This document shows, one piece after another, positions 20,275-32,102 of a stretch of 64,000 bases of DNA (positions within the stretch are counted from its first letter, which is position 1; each line of letters opens with the position of its first letter). The stretch is from Prillingera fragicola (Eukaryota; Basidiomycota; Tremellomycetes; Trichosporonales; Trichosporonaceae): NCBI GenBank assembly GCA_002335605.1, contig BEDY01000005.1, forward strand, positions 1,550,001-1,614,000. Direction: 5' to 3'. A model generated the notes under the pieces. The model saw only the letters and a program-made list of their open reading frames with translations. It had not been told where the DNA came from and searched no databases. Made by a program: the position numbers and the translations under genes.

Positions 20275-22989
20275 ATGGCCACATCAAACTCCAACTTTGT
20301 CAACATGACCGTTACAATGAGCTCCTTTCTTGACGCCTCTATCCCACAGCTGATCTCGGCGATGAGTATCGACGAGAAGCTGTCTCTTCTAGCAGGAGAG
20401 GACTGGTGGAGGACAGTTGCTATTCCCAGGCTGGACATTCCAAGGTACGCCGACATTTCTGATCTAACCCTGACATTCCAGCATCAAGGTGACCGACGGT
20501 CCCAACGGAGCCCGCGGCGAGTCGTTCTTCAAAATGAGTGAGTGAGGAGCGTGTATGTCAGGCTAACTGTAGCTCCTGCCACTGTGCTTCCCAACGCAAC
20601 ATGCCTCGCGGCAACGTTCTCCCCTTCCCTCGCATACGAGACTGGTCAGCTCCTCGCCAAAGAGACCAAGGCTCGCAACGCCGTCTGCCTTCTGGGCCCG
20701 ACGACCAACATCAGCCGCAGCCCTCTTGGCGGGCGAGTGTTTGAGTCCTTTTCTGAAGACCCAACTCTCAGTGGCCAGCTCGGTGCCCAGTATATTCGCG
20801 GCCTGCAGGACTCTGGCGTCAGCGGCTGCATCAAGCATTTTGTTGCCAACGACCAAGAACATGAGCGTATGGGCCAAGACGCGATCATTTCAATGCGACC
20901 CTTGCGTGAGGTGTATCTCCGCCCCTTCCAGCTTGTGCAGGCGTACGCTCGACCTTGGGCCTACATGACGTCGTACAACAAGCTCAACGGGACGCACTGC
21001 TCTGAGAACTCGTGGCTGCTTGACACCGTCTTGCGCAAGGAGTGGGGCTTTGACGGTCTCGTCATGTCCGACTGGTATGGCACATACTCTGTCGCCGAGA
21101 GCATTAATGCTGGCCTCAATCTTGAAATGCCTGGAAAGGCACGCTGGCGCCGCCCCGAGCTCGTCAGGCAGTCAATGAACGCGCACAAGATTCGGCCAGA
21201 GATGCTCGACGAGCGCGTCTCGAATGTCCTGCGCTGGGCGCAGAAGCTGGCAAAGCTGAATCCGGATCTTGTCTCCAACCACGCGCACAGCCCGGAGAGG
21301 ACTCGTTGGGAGGACATGGCTGCTGACGCTGCCGTCTCGCGCCGCATTGGGGCCGACGGCATTGTTCTGCTCAAGAACGAGAACGAGGTCCTGCCCATTC
21401 GCCGCGGCAAGGTCGCTATCATTGGCCCGAATGCAAAGTCCAATGTCATTACCGGCGGCGGGAGCGCGAGGCTCAAGCCCTCTTGGGTCGTGTCGCCATG
21501 GGAGGGTCTCGTCAGCAACAAGCCTGACAAGGTCCAACTGGACTACGCGCTTGGCTGCAAGACTGCCAAGTTTCTACCGACCTTTGGCCCCGAGGTCACC
21601 GCAGCCGACGGCTCTCCTGGCTTTGACATTGCACACTACGCAATCATTGACGGTGCCATGGCCCCCAAGCCCACAGTGCGCGAGACCTGGAACAATTCTG
21701 ACATTATGCTCGCCGACTTTCACCACCCGGACCTGGGCAACGAGTACTTTACCGAAGTCTCTGGCGTGTTCACGTCGCCGATCGATGGCGAGTGGCAGTT
21801 TGAAGCCAGCGTCACTGGCCAGGCGTGGATGTACATTGACGACCAGATGGTACTCGACCTGTCCAAGGAGCAAAAGCGCACATCGTCGTTCTTTGGCAAC
21901 GGCACCGAGGGCACCATTGCCAACGTGCCAGTGCAAAAGGGCAAGCAATACCAGTTCCGCTTCCTGCACGACTCGCGCCCCCCACCCCTGCCCGAAGGCA
22001 CAGACTCGACCCCGCTCATGGTAGTGGGCATGAAGCTCGGCTCCTTCCCAGCCTACGACGAGGACGCCGCGATCGCCGAAGCCGTCGCCCTCGCCGCTTC
22101 CTCTGATGTAGCCGTCCTCGTCGTCGGCCTGGACCACGACTGGGAATCCGAGTCCTACGACCGGCCCACGCTCTCCCTCCCAGGACGCACCGACTCGCTG
22201 ATAGACGCCATCGCCACCTCATGCCCGTCCACCCGCATCGTCGTCGTCGTCCAAGCCGGCTCGGCAATCTCCATGCCTTGGATCGACAAAGTCGACTCGG
22301 TCCTCTACACCTGGTACCTAGGCAACGAGGCGGGCAACGCAATCGCCGACATTGTCTACGGCTCAGTTAACCCCTCGGGCCGCCTCCCACTCACCCTCCC
22401 GCAGCGCGAGCTCGACATCCCCGCCAACTTGAACTTTCGCTCAGCGCGGACTCGGACACACTACGAAGAGGGCATCTGGGTCGGCTATCGGCACTTTAAC
22501 GCGCGCGGCATCGCCCCGCTCTTTCCCTTCGGCCACGGCCTCTCCTACACGTCCTTTGGGTACGAGGACCTCCGCGTCGTCTCCCCGCCGACACCCTCAA
22601 AGCCCGAGGAGTGGCACATGGTCGTCGCCGTCGACGTCGTCAACACTGGCACCGAGCCCGGGGCGCATTCAGCGCACTTTTACACCGCACCTCCGCCGCC
22701 AACGCGTACTTCGCTGCTGCACCCGGAACACACCATGCAGGCGTTTGACAAGACGCCCGTCCTCCGGCCTGGGGAGAGGCACACGCTGACCGTCACGCTG
22801 GATAAATGTGAGTTGTTCCCCGGGGATGAAGGGCTGACGGGCGCAGACGCCATCTCGCACTGGGACGACTTGACGGGTAAGTGGCGCGCCGAGCCTGGGC
22901 TGTGGAGGGTGCTCGTTGGCCGTGATGCGCAGACCATGGAGGTTGGCGTCGGGTTTGAGGTGGAGGAGATGACTTGGTCTGGGCTGTAG
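20275..22989 (+). CDS. GH3 beta-glucosidase with PA14 insert, apparently intracellular
   Basis: Retaining glycoside hydrolase that removes terminal beta-linked glucose (cellobiose, aryl-glucosides). Exons 20275-20444, 20482-20537 and 20573-22989 give about 880 residues. Family landmarks: KLSLLAGEDWW, VTDGPNGARGE, LGPTTNISRSPLGGRVFES, GCIKHFVANDQEHER, YMTSYNKLNGTHCSENSWLL and GLVMSDWYGTYS, whose Asp (about residue 242) is the catalytic nucleophile. The C-terminal GH3 domain (IGPNAKSN, GGGSARL) is interrupted at about 400-545 by a PA14 domain (YFTEVSGVF, GEWQFEAS, YIDDQMVLD), as in beta-glucosidases of the barley/KmBglI type. A fibronectin-III-like end follows. No signal peptide is visible, so it probably acts in the cytosol on imported sugar. 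In-frame Met codons at 20305 and 20317 are alternative starts. Confidence 0.93.
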
Positions 22990-23108
22990 TCGTGGAATGC
23001 AACTCTCGTGCTCTTGCGTGTGGGCCTGCGACGCCGTCGCCGCTCTATGCCAAACGATGCAGATGCACGGTACAAACCAAGGGTATATGATCTCCTCGCA
23101 GCACGGCC

Positions 23109-24445
23109 CTAATCACTCTTGTGCTTTTTCCGTCCGCCCTCGCCCTCATCCTCTGCCTTGCGCTTGCTCCCGGCAGCCTCGTCCTCGCCCTCCTCACCGG
23201 CAGCACCAGCCTTCCGCTCCTTGCGCGCATCACGCTTCATGCGCGCCTGCTCCTTGCGCCATGCCTTGAGCTCGCGCTCAGTCATGTTGGACGTGTCAAC
23301 TTCGGGCACCTCGAATGCCGGCGCGGCGGGGGCGGCGGCCTTTTTGGCAGGAGCCGATGTGCGCGCCTGCTTGGCCGGAGGCTCGGGGAGGTCGGGGCTG
23401 GGACTGCGTGCGACGGTAGTGAGCGACGCGGGGAGTGCGGGGGGGTTGGAGGGGTCGGCGAGGAGCGAGCCTGTGAGAGACAACATTTGGTTGGTGACCT
23501 GCAGGCCGATGACGGTGAACTTGACGCGCTCGCCGGCAGCGCCGAGGACCTTGCCCTCGCCTGCGAGCTCCTTCCAGCGTCCAACCTCGTGGACGGCGCC
23601 GTGGCCTGGACCGAGGAGGTCCTCGTCGTCCTCGTCATCGCTGCTCTCGGCCTCTTCGTCCTCTGGTGCGTCGGTGTGCTCAAACTCATAAGTGTCGAGG
23701 GGAATGTGCTGGAGGGGAATCGAGACGTTGAAGGTCTTGGCAAAGAGGAGGGACAGGTGGGAAGGCGAGGAGAGAGAGTGCGTGCCGTACAGCACCTGCC
23801 CAATCTTGGGCGACCAGACAATGGCGTGGAACTGCACCTCGGCCACACCGTAGGGGCACTCGTTGATAATCTTGACAGTGTCGTCGCAGATCTCGTGCTC
23901 CCAGTGTGCCAGAAGAACGCCGGTCATCTGGGGAACGTAGCTGCAAGGTCAGCCAATGCAGTCTAGCGCGAAGCCTCCCCGAAGCTGCATGGACGTGTGG
24001 GGACACGGAGGGAGGCGTGTCGCCGAGCCCCGGCTCTAACCCTGCCCGTCTGTAAAACATCAAGACAGTGCAGACCCGAGCGCGGAGCTGCTTGGCCGTA
24101 CGCCGGCCAAGCCAACACTGTCGGCACAATTCTCCCAGCTGCTTCCACCAGGCAGCTCGCACGCCCGCGCTGCGCGCACGCTCGCAGTACTCACCGCATA
24201 AGCATCCCATCCAGCGCCTCCTTGACGCCCTCCATCCAGTCCACAGCATACTTGGGCGGGATACTCATGCGCATGCGCTGCACGCGATGCTCGAACGGTC
24301 CATCTTCGCTGCTGGTCCTCTTCTTGTGCTCGCGGTGTTTCTTCTCGCCGTGGTGGTGGTGGCGTGTCTTGCTGCTGCTCTTGTCCTTTTTGTGCTCCTT
24401 CTTGCTATGCTTGGGGCGCGACGAGGAGGCCTCGGCGTTCGACAT
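23109..24445 (-). CDS. RPA43: RNA polymerase I subunit Rpa43
   Basis: Nucleolar Pol I stalk subunit (Rpb7-like partner of A14) that contacts initiation factor Rrn3. Exons 24445-24195 and 23940-23109 give 360 residues; the intron is 254 nt, long for this window. A Lys/His-rich N-terminus is followed by the tip domain (MRMSIPPKYAVDWMEGV, then INECPYGVAEVQFHAIVWSP). The OB domain starts at KIGQVLYGTHSL and continues SPSHLSLLFAKTFNVSIP, close to the A43 family motif. An acidic loop interrupts the OB fold, and the C-terminus is highly charged (KKHKSD). It is convergent with the glucosidase gene, 119 bp away. Confidence 0.86.
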
Positions 24446-25512
24446 TGCTGCTGGGTTTGGGAGTTGTAGGCAGTGGAGAATGTTGCTGTTGGTGGAGGGG
24501 AGCAAAAAGTTGCGCATGAGAGAGGATTCAGGCACGGCATGTCTCGTGGCTTTTGGGCACGGAGGCTGATCGGCACAACACCTCCACTTTTACTGTTCAA
24601 GCCAAGAGTATGGGTCGATGTGCATTCATGGGATAGAGCTATGCATGTATACAGCGTACAGAGAGGTCACCAAGCTCCATATCCATTATCTTGCTAAGAT
24701 CCAGCTACTTTCATGCAGCTAGCAACTCGAACCGGTGTGATTTCTCGCCTCGTTGAGCCACATTCAACATATTGTGGCCGTCATTGTACGACCTACGACC
24801 TCTGAATAGCTTTCATAACAAATGTCTGGTCCACTAAACTGACAAGATGTACTACGCATGAATCTGTGAATCAATATATTCAATCATGCATGACCATTGG
24901 TACAGCATCAATGGATGTACCGGCTCTGCCCAAAGATCCAGCAGCCCTGGTCGATTGCCACAGGAGCACAGGAATCAACACCTCCTCAGCCCAGTCTACG
25001 TACAGAGCACTGGTTGGCACTCACAGCTCAGATCCACAAGTCTCACTACCAGCTCATAGCGTACGTGGCGTTCATTAGGCAGGAGGAGTTTCCTAGGCGC
25101 AGCACGTAATGTACAAGGCGTGTTGGCCAAGATTACGAACATGAGACTGGTTTTGTGGCGCCAAGGGTCATTGTGCACTAGCAGTCTTCATTGAACGCAC
25201 TTGAGATGCATGTACTGCCTATGGCCTAGCAGCCACTGCAGGCCGCGTAGGTTGTGCACCGAGAGCAGACGTGTCCCTGGGTGACTACTGAATTGAACTA
25301 GACGCTAACTTGATTCAGTGTGGTGGTCATGTTTCCATCGGCACTATGCTCTATTTTGTGTCTCGTTCTTCTCACTCAATTAGAGTAGTAGTAGCGCGAC
25401 TGGATGCGACTCTTGAGCTCTGGGATGCATCTTGCAGCACTGACAACTTTCTACTAAACTCTTCTGTCCACAATCACGCACGACTCATCCACCTGCGAGC
25501 TGCGAGGCAACA
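24446..25512. other. Intergenic stretch, no gene recognised
   Basis: About 1.07 kb between divergent genes, more AT-rich than coding sequence. No frame above 75 codons apart from the edge of the next gene. Confidence 0.45.
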
Positions 25513-26235
25513 ATGGCAACCCTCACCGACCTCATCGTCTCTCGCAGCCTCAACGCCCGCCCAACACCATCAGCAACGCACCCAGCCTCCTCAGCAGTGC
25601 ACAAAACCTCACCCCCGACCTCCCCAAAGGCCATGCCAGCGTCGACCATCGCCGCACTGGTCCTCGCCATCCTCGCCCTCCTAGCCGCCCTCACCCTCGC
25701 CATCGCACTGTACACTCTCCACAAACGCCGCACCTGCCGGCACTGCACCCACTGCTTCCCCCCACCAATGTCAAGCGACACCACCGCAGCAGACTACGCC
25801 CGTGCAGTCCGGCACGACCGCACCTCCCCCCGCCGCCCTCCCCGGCCCCTCACACAAGCCGGCGTAACACCGCACACCACCCACGTCGACCCCGAAAAAG
25901 CCAGCGCCGACGGGCACGAGCTCGTCCAAGCCTACGACTACACGTACGAGTTCCCCCGCGACGTGGTGGACGGCGACGCCGCGTCCGTCCTCGCTGTCGG
26001 CGCGGCGAGGGACTATTCCATGCGCGCGCCCGGGTATTCGCCCTCGATGCGGGATGAGGGGGGGCGGCCGCCGCTGAGGGCTATGCCGCAGCTGCCCCGG
26101 TTGCCGTACCCGCGTGAGGAGGGGACGCGGAGTGTGTGGTGCTATGAGCCGCCGCGGAGTCCGGTTGTCGCCGCGACGCGGAGTATGGCCAACCTTGCCG
26201 AGGCGCGGCCGGCGACGCCTGGAGGGTGGGTTTGA
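25513..26235 (+). CDS. Hypothetical single-pass membrane protein with Cys-rich juxtamembrane motif
   Basis: 240 residues, single exon, no family recognised. The N-terminal 43 residues are Ser/Thr/Pro-rich without a signal peptide. One hydrophobic helix spans about 44-68 (STIAALVLAILALLAALTL). It is followed by the basic, Cys/His-rich KRRTCRHCTHC, which might be palmitoylated or bind metal. The rest is Pro/Arg-rich and disordered with YDYTYEFPRDVV and RSMANLAEARPATPGG. Orientation is probably N-out, C-in. It is the first of four same-strand genes of this plan; no sequence similarity between them is obvious beyond layout. Confidence 0.65.
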   Translation: MATLTDLIVSRSLNARPTPSATHPASSAVHKTSPPTSPKAMPASTIAALVLAILALLAALTLAIALYTLHKRRTCRHCTHCFPPPMSSDTTAADYARAVRHDRTSPRRPPRPLTQAGVTPHTTHVDPEKASADGHELVQAYDYTYEFPRDVVDGDAASVLAVGAARDYSMRAPGYSPSMRDEGGRPPLRAMPQLPRLPYPREEGTRSVWCYEPPRSPVVAATRSMANLAEARPATPGGWV

Positions 26236-27573
26236 GTTTGCGTTAGTGTTCATGTTAGTACATGTGCAGTGGGGATGGACAGACGCCGTGTGGTGTGGTA
26301 ACTTGGAGATAATGTTTGGAGGCCAATGGAAACGCAAGCTGGGTCACCGAGATACCGGCCTCTGCGACGACGAACACCGAAGCGAACAACACGGTCACAA
26401 GCAACAGCGTACAGGGGTACCAGTCACTCTGTAGGTGCAGCCCCGCTCGTCGCAGGTCGAGCCGCCGTCGCAGAACCGTTCCTCCGCCGCTACCAGCCTT
26501 TTGCGTCAGCCAAGCGCCGTTCCTCCCCGGCGTCCCGCCCGTTGCCGTCTCGGTAGGTCGAGATAACGAGTAAAGGTCTCGGTGTAGACAATAGCCAGAG
26601 GATGTACCTTGTCCTGTCCCCACGCCTGCCCAGCATGATGCATCAGTGGCTACTCCACCACTGCAGTTGTAGAGTCGAGCTGGTGCACCCGCAGTGCCTC
26701 TCGCCTCCTCCCGCATGCCGCGAACACGCTCCCGCACATAATGTTCATGCACCACCGCTCTCCCGTCATTAGACACGCCGCGGGTGTCGTCTCTACAGCC
26801 ATGCAATGCAGCAGATGCATGCATTCGTGTACTGGGGGAGAGTGGGATGCGACGATGGGAAAGGGAGAGTTTTGGAGGATGAAACGTCGTGACCCCCTGT
26901 TTCTCGAACACCACACTGCGATACTGGCGTTTGCTTTTTGCTGGCAGGGCAGGAAGCTAGCGTGAGCGGCATGACTGCTGCTGCATGAGATCCACGAGGT
27001 GCACGAGGGGTGGCCCGGTAGCCTGTGGCCTGCTGTGGCCCAGACTTGGACCGATGCCGACATTTGCAGGACGAGCCACGCCGGGTTTGGTGTTTCATTT
27101 TCTCATTTCCCCCTTGACGACCGGCTGCTCCCCTTCTGCACTCTCTCCTCGATGCCCACGCCAGCAGCGAGACCGGCGACCGCAGCAGCAGCATCTCTCG
27201 TCACCATCCCCCGGCTGTTCCCCCCGGTGTCATGGAAGCCGAAGCATGAATGTAGGAACAGTAAACCTAACAGAGTGCCTGTGCCTCGTGCTCTCGTAGC
27301 TTGACAGCAAAAGAAGGTCTTGTCTGGCAGGCAGAAAAACACCCAGAGCACACTGCATGGCCCGATGCTGTAAGCAACGCAGCACAGCGGTATCCGTCAG
27401 AGTGGTCAATATGGGCACTGGTCGTGTCGGCTCGTCTCTTCTCTCTCATCTCATTCTCACTTGTTAAGACTGCCGAAAGAAACGCACGCCGCCGCCGACG
27501 TCAAACAGCGACTTGCCACCTAGCCACTTGTTTGCCCGAACCCTTCCGGCGAGCCATCCACGCTGCCAGCGTC
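26236..27573. other. Intergenic stretch, no gene recognised
   Basis: About 1.34 kb. Overlapping frames of 100-220 codons on both strands have inconsistent composition and no motifs. The frame of the next gene is open back to 27301, but that part has no good start context. Confidence 0.4.
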
Positions 27574-28335
27574 ATGAGCAGCGAACCCGCCGAGTCGTCA
27601 ACAACAAGCGAACAGCCCGCGCCCGAGCAGACGTCGCAGACACAAGAGGAGCAGCCAGCAGCGTCATCTTCGTCCGAGGAAGCAGCGCCATCGTCTTCCG
27701 AGCAACCACAACCCGAGTCCACCCTGGCCACATCCTCCCAGTCGAGCTCTGACCAGCCCCCAATGCCGTCGGAATCCAGCTCCACACTCGCCTCGCGCAC
27801 GTCGTCACGGCCAACAGGCCTGCTCACCAACGGCGCCTCGGTGGGCACCTCCGTCCGCGCGTCGGCAGTGTACACCGAGCTGTCCATTTCGTCCTCTTCC
27901 CCGGCCGCCGCAGAACAAGCCAAAGGCATGCCCCCCGGTATCCTCGCGGCGGTCATCCTGTGCTCGCTCCTGGGCGCGACGCTGCTGTCGGTGCTGGTTG
28001 GCTGGCTCTGTCTCCGCCGGCGGAGCAGGAAGCGGACCGCGGCATCGGTGCGTACGGGCCGCAGCGATGTGAGCTTTGGGACCGAGCCGTACATGGTCGC
28101 GCTTGCGGGTGCCGAGGAGGAGGAGGAGAAAGTTGGGTGTTTCGGGTCAAGGAGGAGCGAGCAGAAGAAGAAGAACCGGCCCAACAGGAGCAGCAACTCT
28201 GCGAGGATGGTGTTTGCCAACCCCTCCGGGATGCGGGGGAGCTATGTCCCGAACCTCACCAAGGGGGCCAAGGGCGAGGGCGGGGCTGGGTACGAGGAGC
28301 TCGAGAGGGCTTGGAGGGGCGAGGACCGGGTGTGA
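27574..28335 (+). CDS. Hypothetical Ser-rich single-pass membrane protein
   Basis: 253 residues, single exon. The first 115 residues are extremely Ser/Glu/Pro-rich (TSEQPAPEQTSQTQEEQP and similar), likely O-glycosylated or disordered. A hydrophobic helix lies at about 121-147 (PPGILAAVILCSLLGATLL), then CLRRRSRKRT as stop-transfer. The cytosolic tail has an acidic patch, a Lys run (EQKKKNRPNR) and GYEELERAWRGEDRV at the end. Layout resembles Mid2/Wsc-type wall sensors, but there is no signal peptide. Met 27574 is preferred because upstream codons are atypical. Confidence 0.65.
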   Translation: MSSEPAESSTTSEQPAPEQTSQTQEEQPAASSSSEEAAPSSSEQPQPESTLATSSQSSSDQPPMPSESSSTLASRTSSRPTGLLTNGASVGTSVRASAVYTELSISSSSPAAAEQAKGMPPGILAAVILCSLLGATLLSVLVGWLCLRRRSRKRTAASVRTGRSDVSFGTEPYMVALAGAEEEEEKVGCFGSRRSEQKKKNRPNRSSNSARMVFANPSGMRGSYVPNLTKGAKGEGGAGYEELERAWRGEDRV

Positions 28336-28610
28336 GCTGGGCTTGAGGGCTAAGCTGGGTCGTCGTTAGATTTGGAGTACATACTGGGGCTTGGGGACAT
28401 TATATTGCATTGCTGTAGTCTAGGAGAGCGAGAGACATGGATGAGAGAATGGGCAACATGGACATGGACGTTTGAACAGGTGAACGCTCATCTGCCACCG
28501 CCGCCGGCATTTCAACCGACCACGACCTCGTCACTGTCCACTCTCCCACTTTCTGTTCCATTCCAACCAACCTCCCCCTCTTCATCTGTATACACTCCCA
28601 ACGCACCAAA

Positions 28611-29605
28611 ATGGCCCCCCTGCAACCCCGCTGGTTCTGGTCGGACAGCAGCGAAGGAGGCACAACAAACTGGGCCTCGATCGTGTTTGGTGTAATCTTT
28701 GGCATTGCCGCACTAGTAGCAATGTTCTCAATCTTTCGCTGGTCACAGCGCCGCAGGGCGTTCGAGCTCAACACTGGCGCCATACCGGGTCGCGGCGGCG
28801 TACATTCCCAAGGAGGCTACGAGCTACCATATACAGGCAGCACGAATCCGTACGCCAACAACCCCCCGCCTCCTGTGGGCGCCCACCGCGCGACCGGGGT
28901 GGATGACCCCGAGGCTGGGGTCGTCAACCCCCCGCCGCCTTATGTCAAGGACGCCGAGCATGATGCCGAGGGTATTCCTGTGAGTTGACTCGGGGTGGGA
29001 GGTGTCGGCGGCGGCGGCGGCGGCGGCGACGACAGCGGCATGGGTCGGTGATGCGGTGTTGGCTTGGCAGGGCTGGCCGACGTCTACTGCCTTCCATCGT
29101 TCTTTGGGCTTCTGCGTGCTGCTACGTGCTGTGATGCTGTGTGCTGTGTGCTGCGTGCTGCGTGCTGCATGCTGCATCGTGCTAGACTGCACATGCTGCA
29201 GCTCTGCGGCGACCCAACGGTGTGGATGACTGTCGATGGCTGGTCTGCGTCGACCAAAATGACTCCAGTGACGTAAACCCTCGCCACCCAAAATACATGT
29301 TCCCCAACCACCGTCGCCACCACTCCTGCTCCCTTGCACGTACTCGTCGGACACTGCTAACACTCCCACAGCTAGCCAACGCTGGCGCATCCCCAGGCCG
29401 CACCTCCCCGTCCCCGACATATCCCCCGCCCGCAGGTCCACCACCCACGATCCAAGCGCCATCACCAGCCTACATGCGCGACAGCACGGAGCGGGATCGC
29501 AGCGCCAACACGAGCGCGACCCACTCTGCCACACACTCGACGAATGAGCTCGGTGTCAGGGATCCGAGTACAGATTTCCGGTTGAGCGTTGGGCCCAGGC
29601 ATTGA
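28611..29605 (+). CDS. Hypothetical single-pass membrane protein with PY motif
   Basis: About 200 residues from exons 28611-28979 and 29372-29605. The intron (28980-29371, 392 nt) has a GTGAGT donor, a CTAAC branch site and a CACAG acceptor and keeps phase 0. Without splicing the protein stops four codons later (IPVS). A short N-terminus (MAPLQPRWFW) precedes a helix at about 21-43 (WASIVFGVIFGIAALVAMF) and the stop-transfer RWSQRRR. The tail is Pro-rich, with NPPPPYVKD, a PPxY motif that could recruit WW-domain ubiquitin ligases such as Rsp5, and PTYPPPAGPPPT in exon 2. It may be a trafficking adaptor or sensor; this is inference. Confidence 0.65.
29115..29183. repeat. GTGCTGC-type short tandem repeat inside an intron
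   Basis: Imperfect 7-bp units (GTGCTGC, GTGCTGT, ATGCTGC) repeat about eight to nine times. A GGC trinucleotide run lies upstream near 29005-29028. Both are in the long intron of the PY-motif membrane-protein gene. Confidence 0.75.
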
Positions 29606-30047
29606 GCTGCCTGACGACATCGACGATGAGGACCGATCCGATGGAACTATCCTTACCGAACGCACACGACCCCAGACCGAGAGGAGATGGACTGGAGCCG
29701 CCGCTACCATTAATCACAGGACAACAAAACGCAAACGGCGCCCAGAAGCCGCCGGAGATACCGCCGCCAGCAGCAGGGAGGACCACGCCGCGCCTCACCT
29801 CTTATAGCCCGTAGTAGGTCGCCAGACGACTCTTGTACGCATGTATAGACTTTCCCATAGCCGAGAACGCCGGGTCCATCACTGCGGTCTGCAGAGGAGA
29901 GACAGGGCAGGTGCCCCACACAGGATCCTCACGCCCCGCATCCTCGCCCCAACCCTGTCCTCGACCGACACGCAGCGATGACACGCACGCAGCGACGACA
30001 AGACGGCGTAGTACATGACCGCACCCAGCAGCTGCGTGCACAACCAA
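29606..30047. other. Intergenic stretch before tRNA-Met
   Basis: 442 bp; 3' UTR of the PY-motif gene and tRNA upstream region. Small frames only. Confidence 0.4.
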
Positions 30048-30143
30048 GCCTGTATAGTTTATCGGTAAAACGTGGGTCTCATAAGCTGAGCCTCGATCAA
30101 GAGGTGTAATCCCAAGTGCTCAGTTCGACTCTGAGTACGGGCA
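30048..30143 (+). tRNA. tRNA-Met (CAT, elongator), 25-nt intron
   Basis: Acceptor GCCTGTA / TACGGGC with discriminator A. D arm GTTT..AAAC. The anticodon arm TGGGT-CTCATA..A-TCCCA carries CAT at 30080-30082 and the T31-T39 mismatch typical of eukaryotic elongator tRNA-Met. T arm CTCAG-TTCGACT-CTGAG. Intron 30084-30108. The CTCATAA loop and TTCGACT T-loop exclude the initiator. Confidence 0.88.
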
Positions 30144-32102
30144 TGTGCAGCACCAGGGCTTGGCCTCGGTGTGTCCTTTTTGCTGCGACGGTCAGGTGTT
30201 GTGCAGAGGAGAATCCTTTGATGCGGAGACGGTCAGGTTATGCAGAGAGAGGGGGAGGGGAATGAGCAAGTGGTGGTCGACCTTTATATATTGACGCAAG
30301 CAGGAACAGCCGGAACTGTCCATCTGCACCAGGAGCGTACGTAAAGATATCACAAGCAGCAGCTATTGAACGCTGCCAGCGTGACGGCACAACAAACTCT
30401 TGCGACTCTGATCGTAGAGGCCAAACACCTCCCCGAGACGCCGAGGCACCCCCGAGCCGTGCCGGCGTGCCAGCGTGCCGTGTAACGCCGCGTGCTTGCA
30501 CTGCTTGATACTGTCCAACAGACTAGATAACAACTTGTGCAAACATGTAGCTGCAAGGCAAGCGGCCCTGCGTGTCCGTGTTTGTGCGCGCCTCGTTGGG
30601 AGAGAGGGCTGAACGCTGCCGCCCAGCGCCACCAAGGCGACGTGACGCGACGCGGTGGCGCGATTCATAAACGAGCCGCCTACGACGACGCCGCATGTGT
30701 GTTGTGTTTATCGGGACAGCGCTCGTTGGGTAGGGCAGAGTCGTGCTCTTTGCTTCCCGCAGCGTCGGAGCGCGCACCGCTGGCCGCTGACCGTGGCTGC
30801 CTAAAGTGACCTGGCGATCACAACATGTACTCTGGGCGTGATTGTTCCAGTACTGCACCCCCCAAGTATAAACCGGGCCTAGTATGCATCCCGGGGCCAG
30901 ACTCGGTGTTGCAGAAAGCGGCCGCCGCCGCGTCCCTTGGCTCGACGCGACCGACCTGTTACACGTCGGGCAGAGGCAGGGTACAGTGCCAGGGCTCGTT
31001 GACCCGCGGGACGCTGTCCGTGGGGTCGACGGAGAGATTGGTAGCTTTGTTTTGGGTGCCGGCACGAGTAATGTTGCTTTTACGTGTCGGGTGTGCTGTG
31101 CATAGAGTGCTTGTTGACGACAACGAGGGGAAGAAGGATCAGAAGGATGCCAGCATGGGGCCACTGCAGTGCCGTACATCTTCTTCACCTGTGTTCGGCA
31201 ACTTTGGGCCTTGCCTCGCAAACAATGTCCACCATGACCACAATGCTGCTGCGATCGTAGCATTGACATCCCTGCAGGAAGCCCCCACCACATGCCTCGG
31301 CAGTATCAGTCTTCAGGACGAGCACCCAACTGAAACTCGCTGCCTGCTCGCAATGCACCGCCGCCAAACCGACCCACGACCCAACTCGGCGGCGCATAAG
31401 GGGCCTGGACGCGTACCCTGCTGCTCGGAAATGCAGGAATGCAGCTCTGCCCTTTGTTTCGTACGCACCTCATATTGTCTCGCTGGGAGAACGCGTGCAG
31501 ACAACATCTAACGTTTCGTTCCTGGTCCCGCTCTCCCAACTCGACTGCAAGGGACTGACTGATCCTGGGCCGTTGGGGCATGCTCTTGCTGTGCAGACGC
31601 GCCAGACTCGCTTGTCCTGCCCGTGCGCGGGGTGCTGGAACCAACCCAGCCTGCCTGATCCAATGGAGGGCGGCGTGCATGCGTACTGCTCGGGCTCGTG
31701 AGGACCACGTTGGGCGGCGCTGGGCAGGGGTGGCCGATGCTCATGCTCAATCACCTCTTTGCAGACCCGCGTGCCTGTTGCCCATCCCCCAGCCCTGCAC
31801 GACAGGCCAAGGTTGCAGCCCGGCCAATGCAACATTGCCCTCCGAGGGGAGATCCTGACCTCCTGCCCCCTTCGAGCCCGCTGCACTGCCTGTGCTGGTG
31901 GCCTGTTTCGGGCTGCCCGCGTTTGTACGATTGGGGTGGTTGCTCTGGAATCAGCAGTTCGAGTGGTGGTAGTGCTGCAGGACGACGAGCAGTACCTGGT
32001 TGGCCCATGCACGACTGTTGTTATGCAGCTTCATCTCTTATCATTGTAAATCTTTGACACGCACGACGGCACACGGCGGCATCGACGCCGACAGCGACAC
32101 TC
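30144..32102. other. Intergenic stretch, no gene recognised
   Basis: About 1.96 kb. Overlapping frames of 228 codons (+, from 30825) and 256 codons (-, from 31293) share the same bases and show no family features, so neither is annotated. The last 60 bases form a plausible leader for the next gene. Confidence 0.4.

Noticed and set aside
30825..31511. 228-codon plus-strand frame in the 30-32 kb gap
   Set aside because: No family features, overlaps a 256-codon minus frame of equal quality, no promoter or intron signals.
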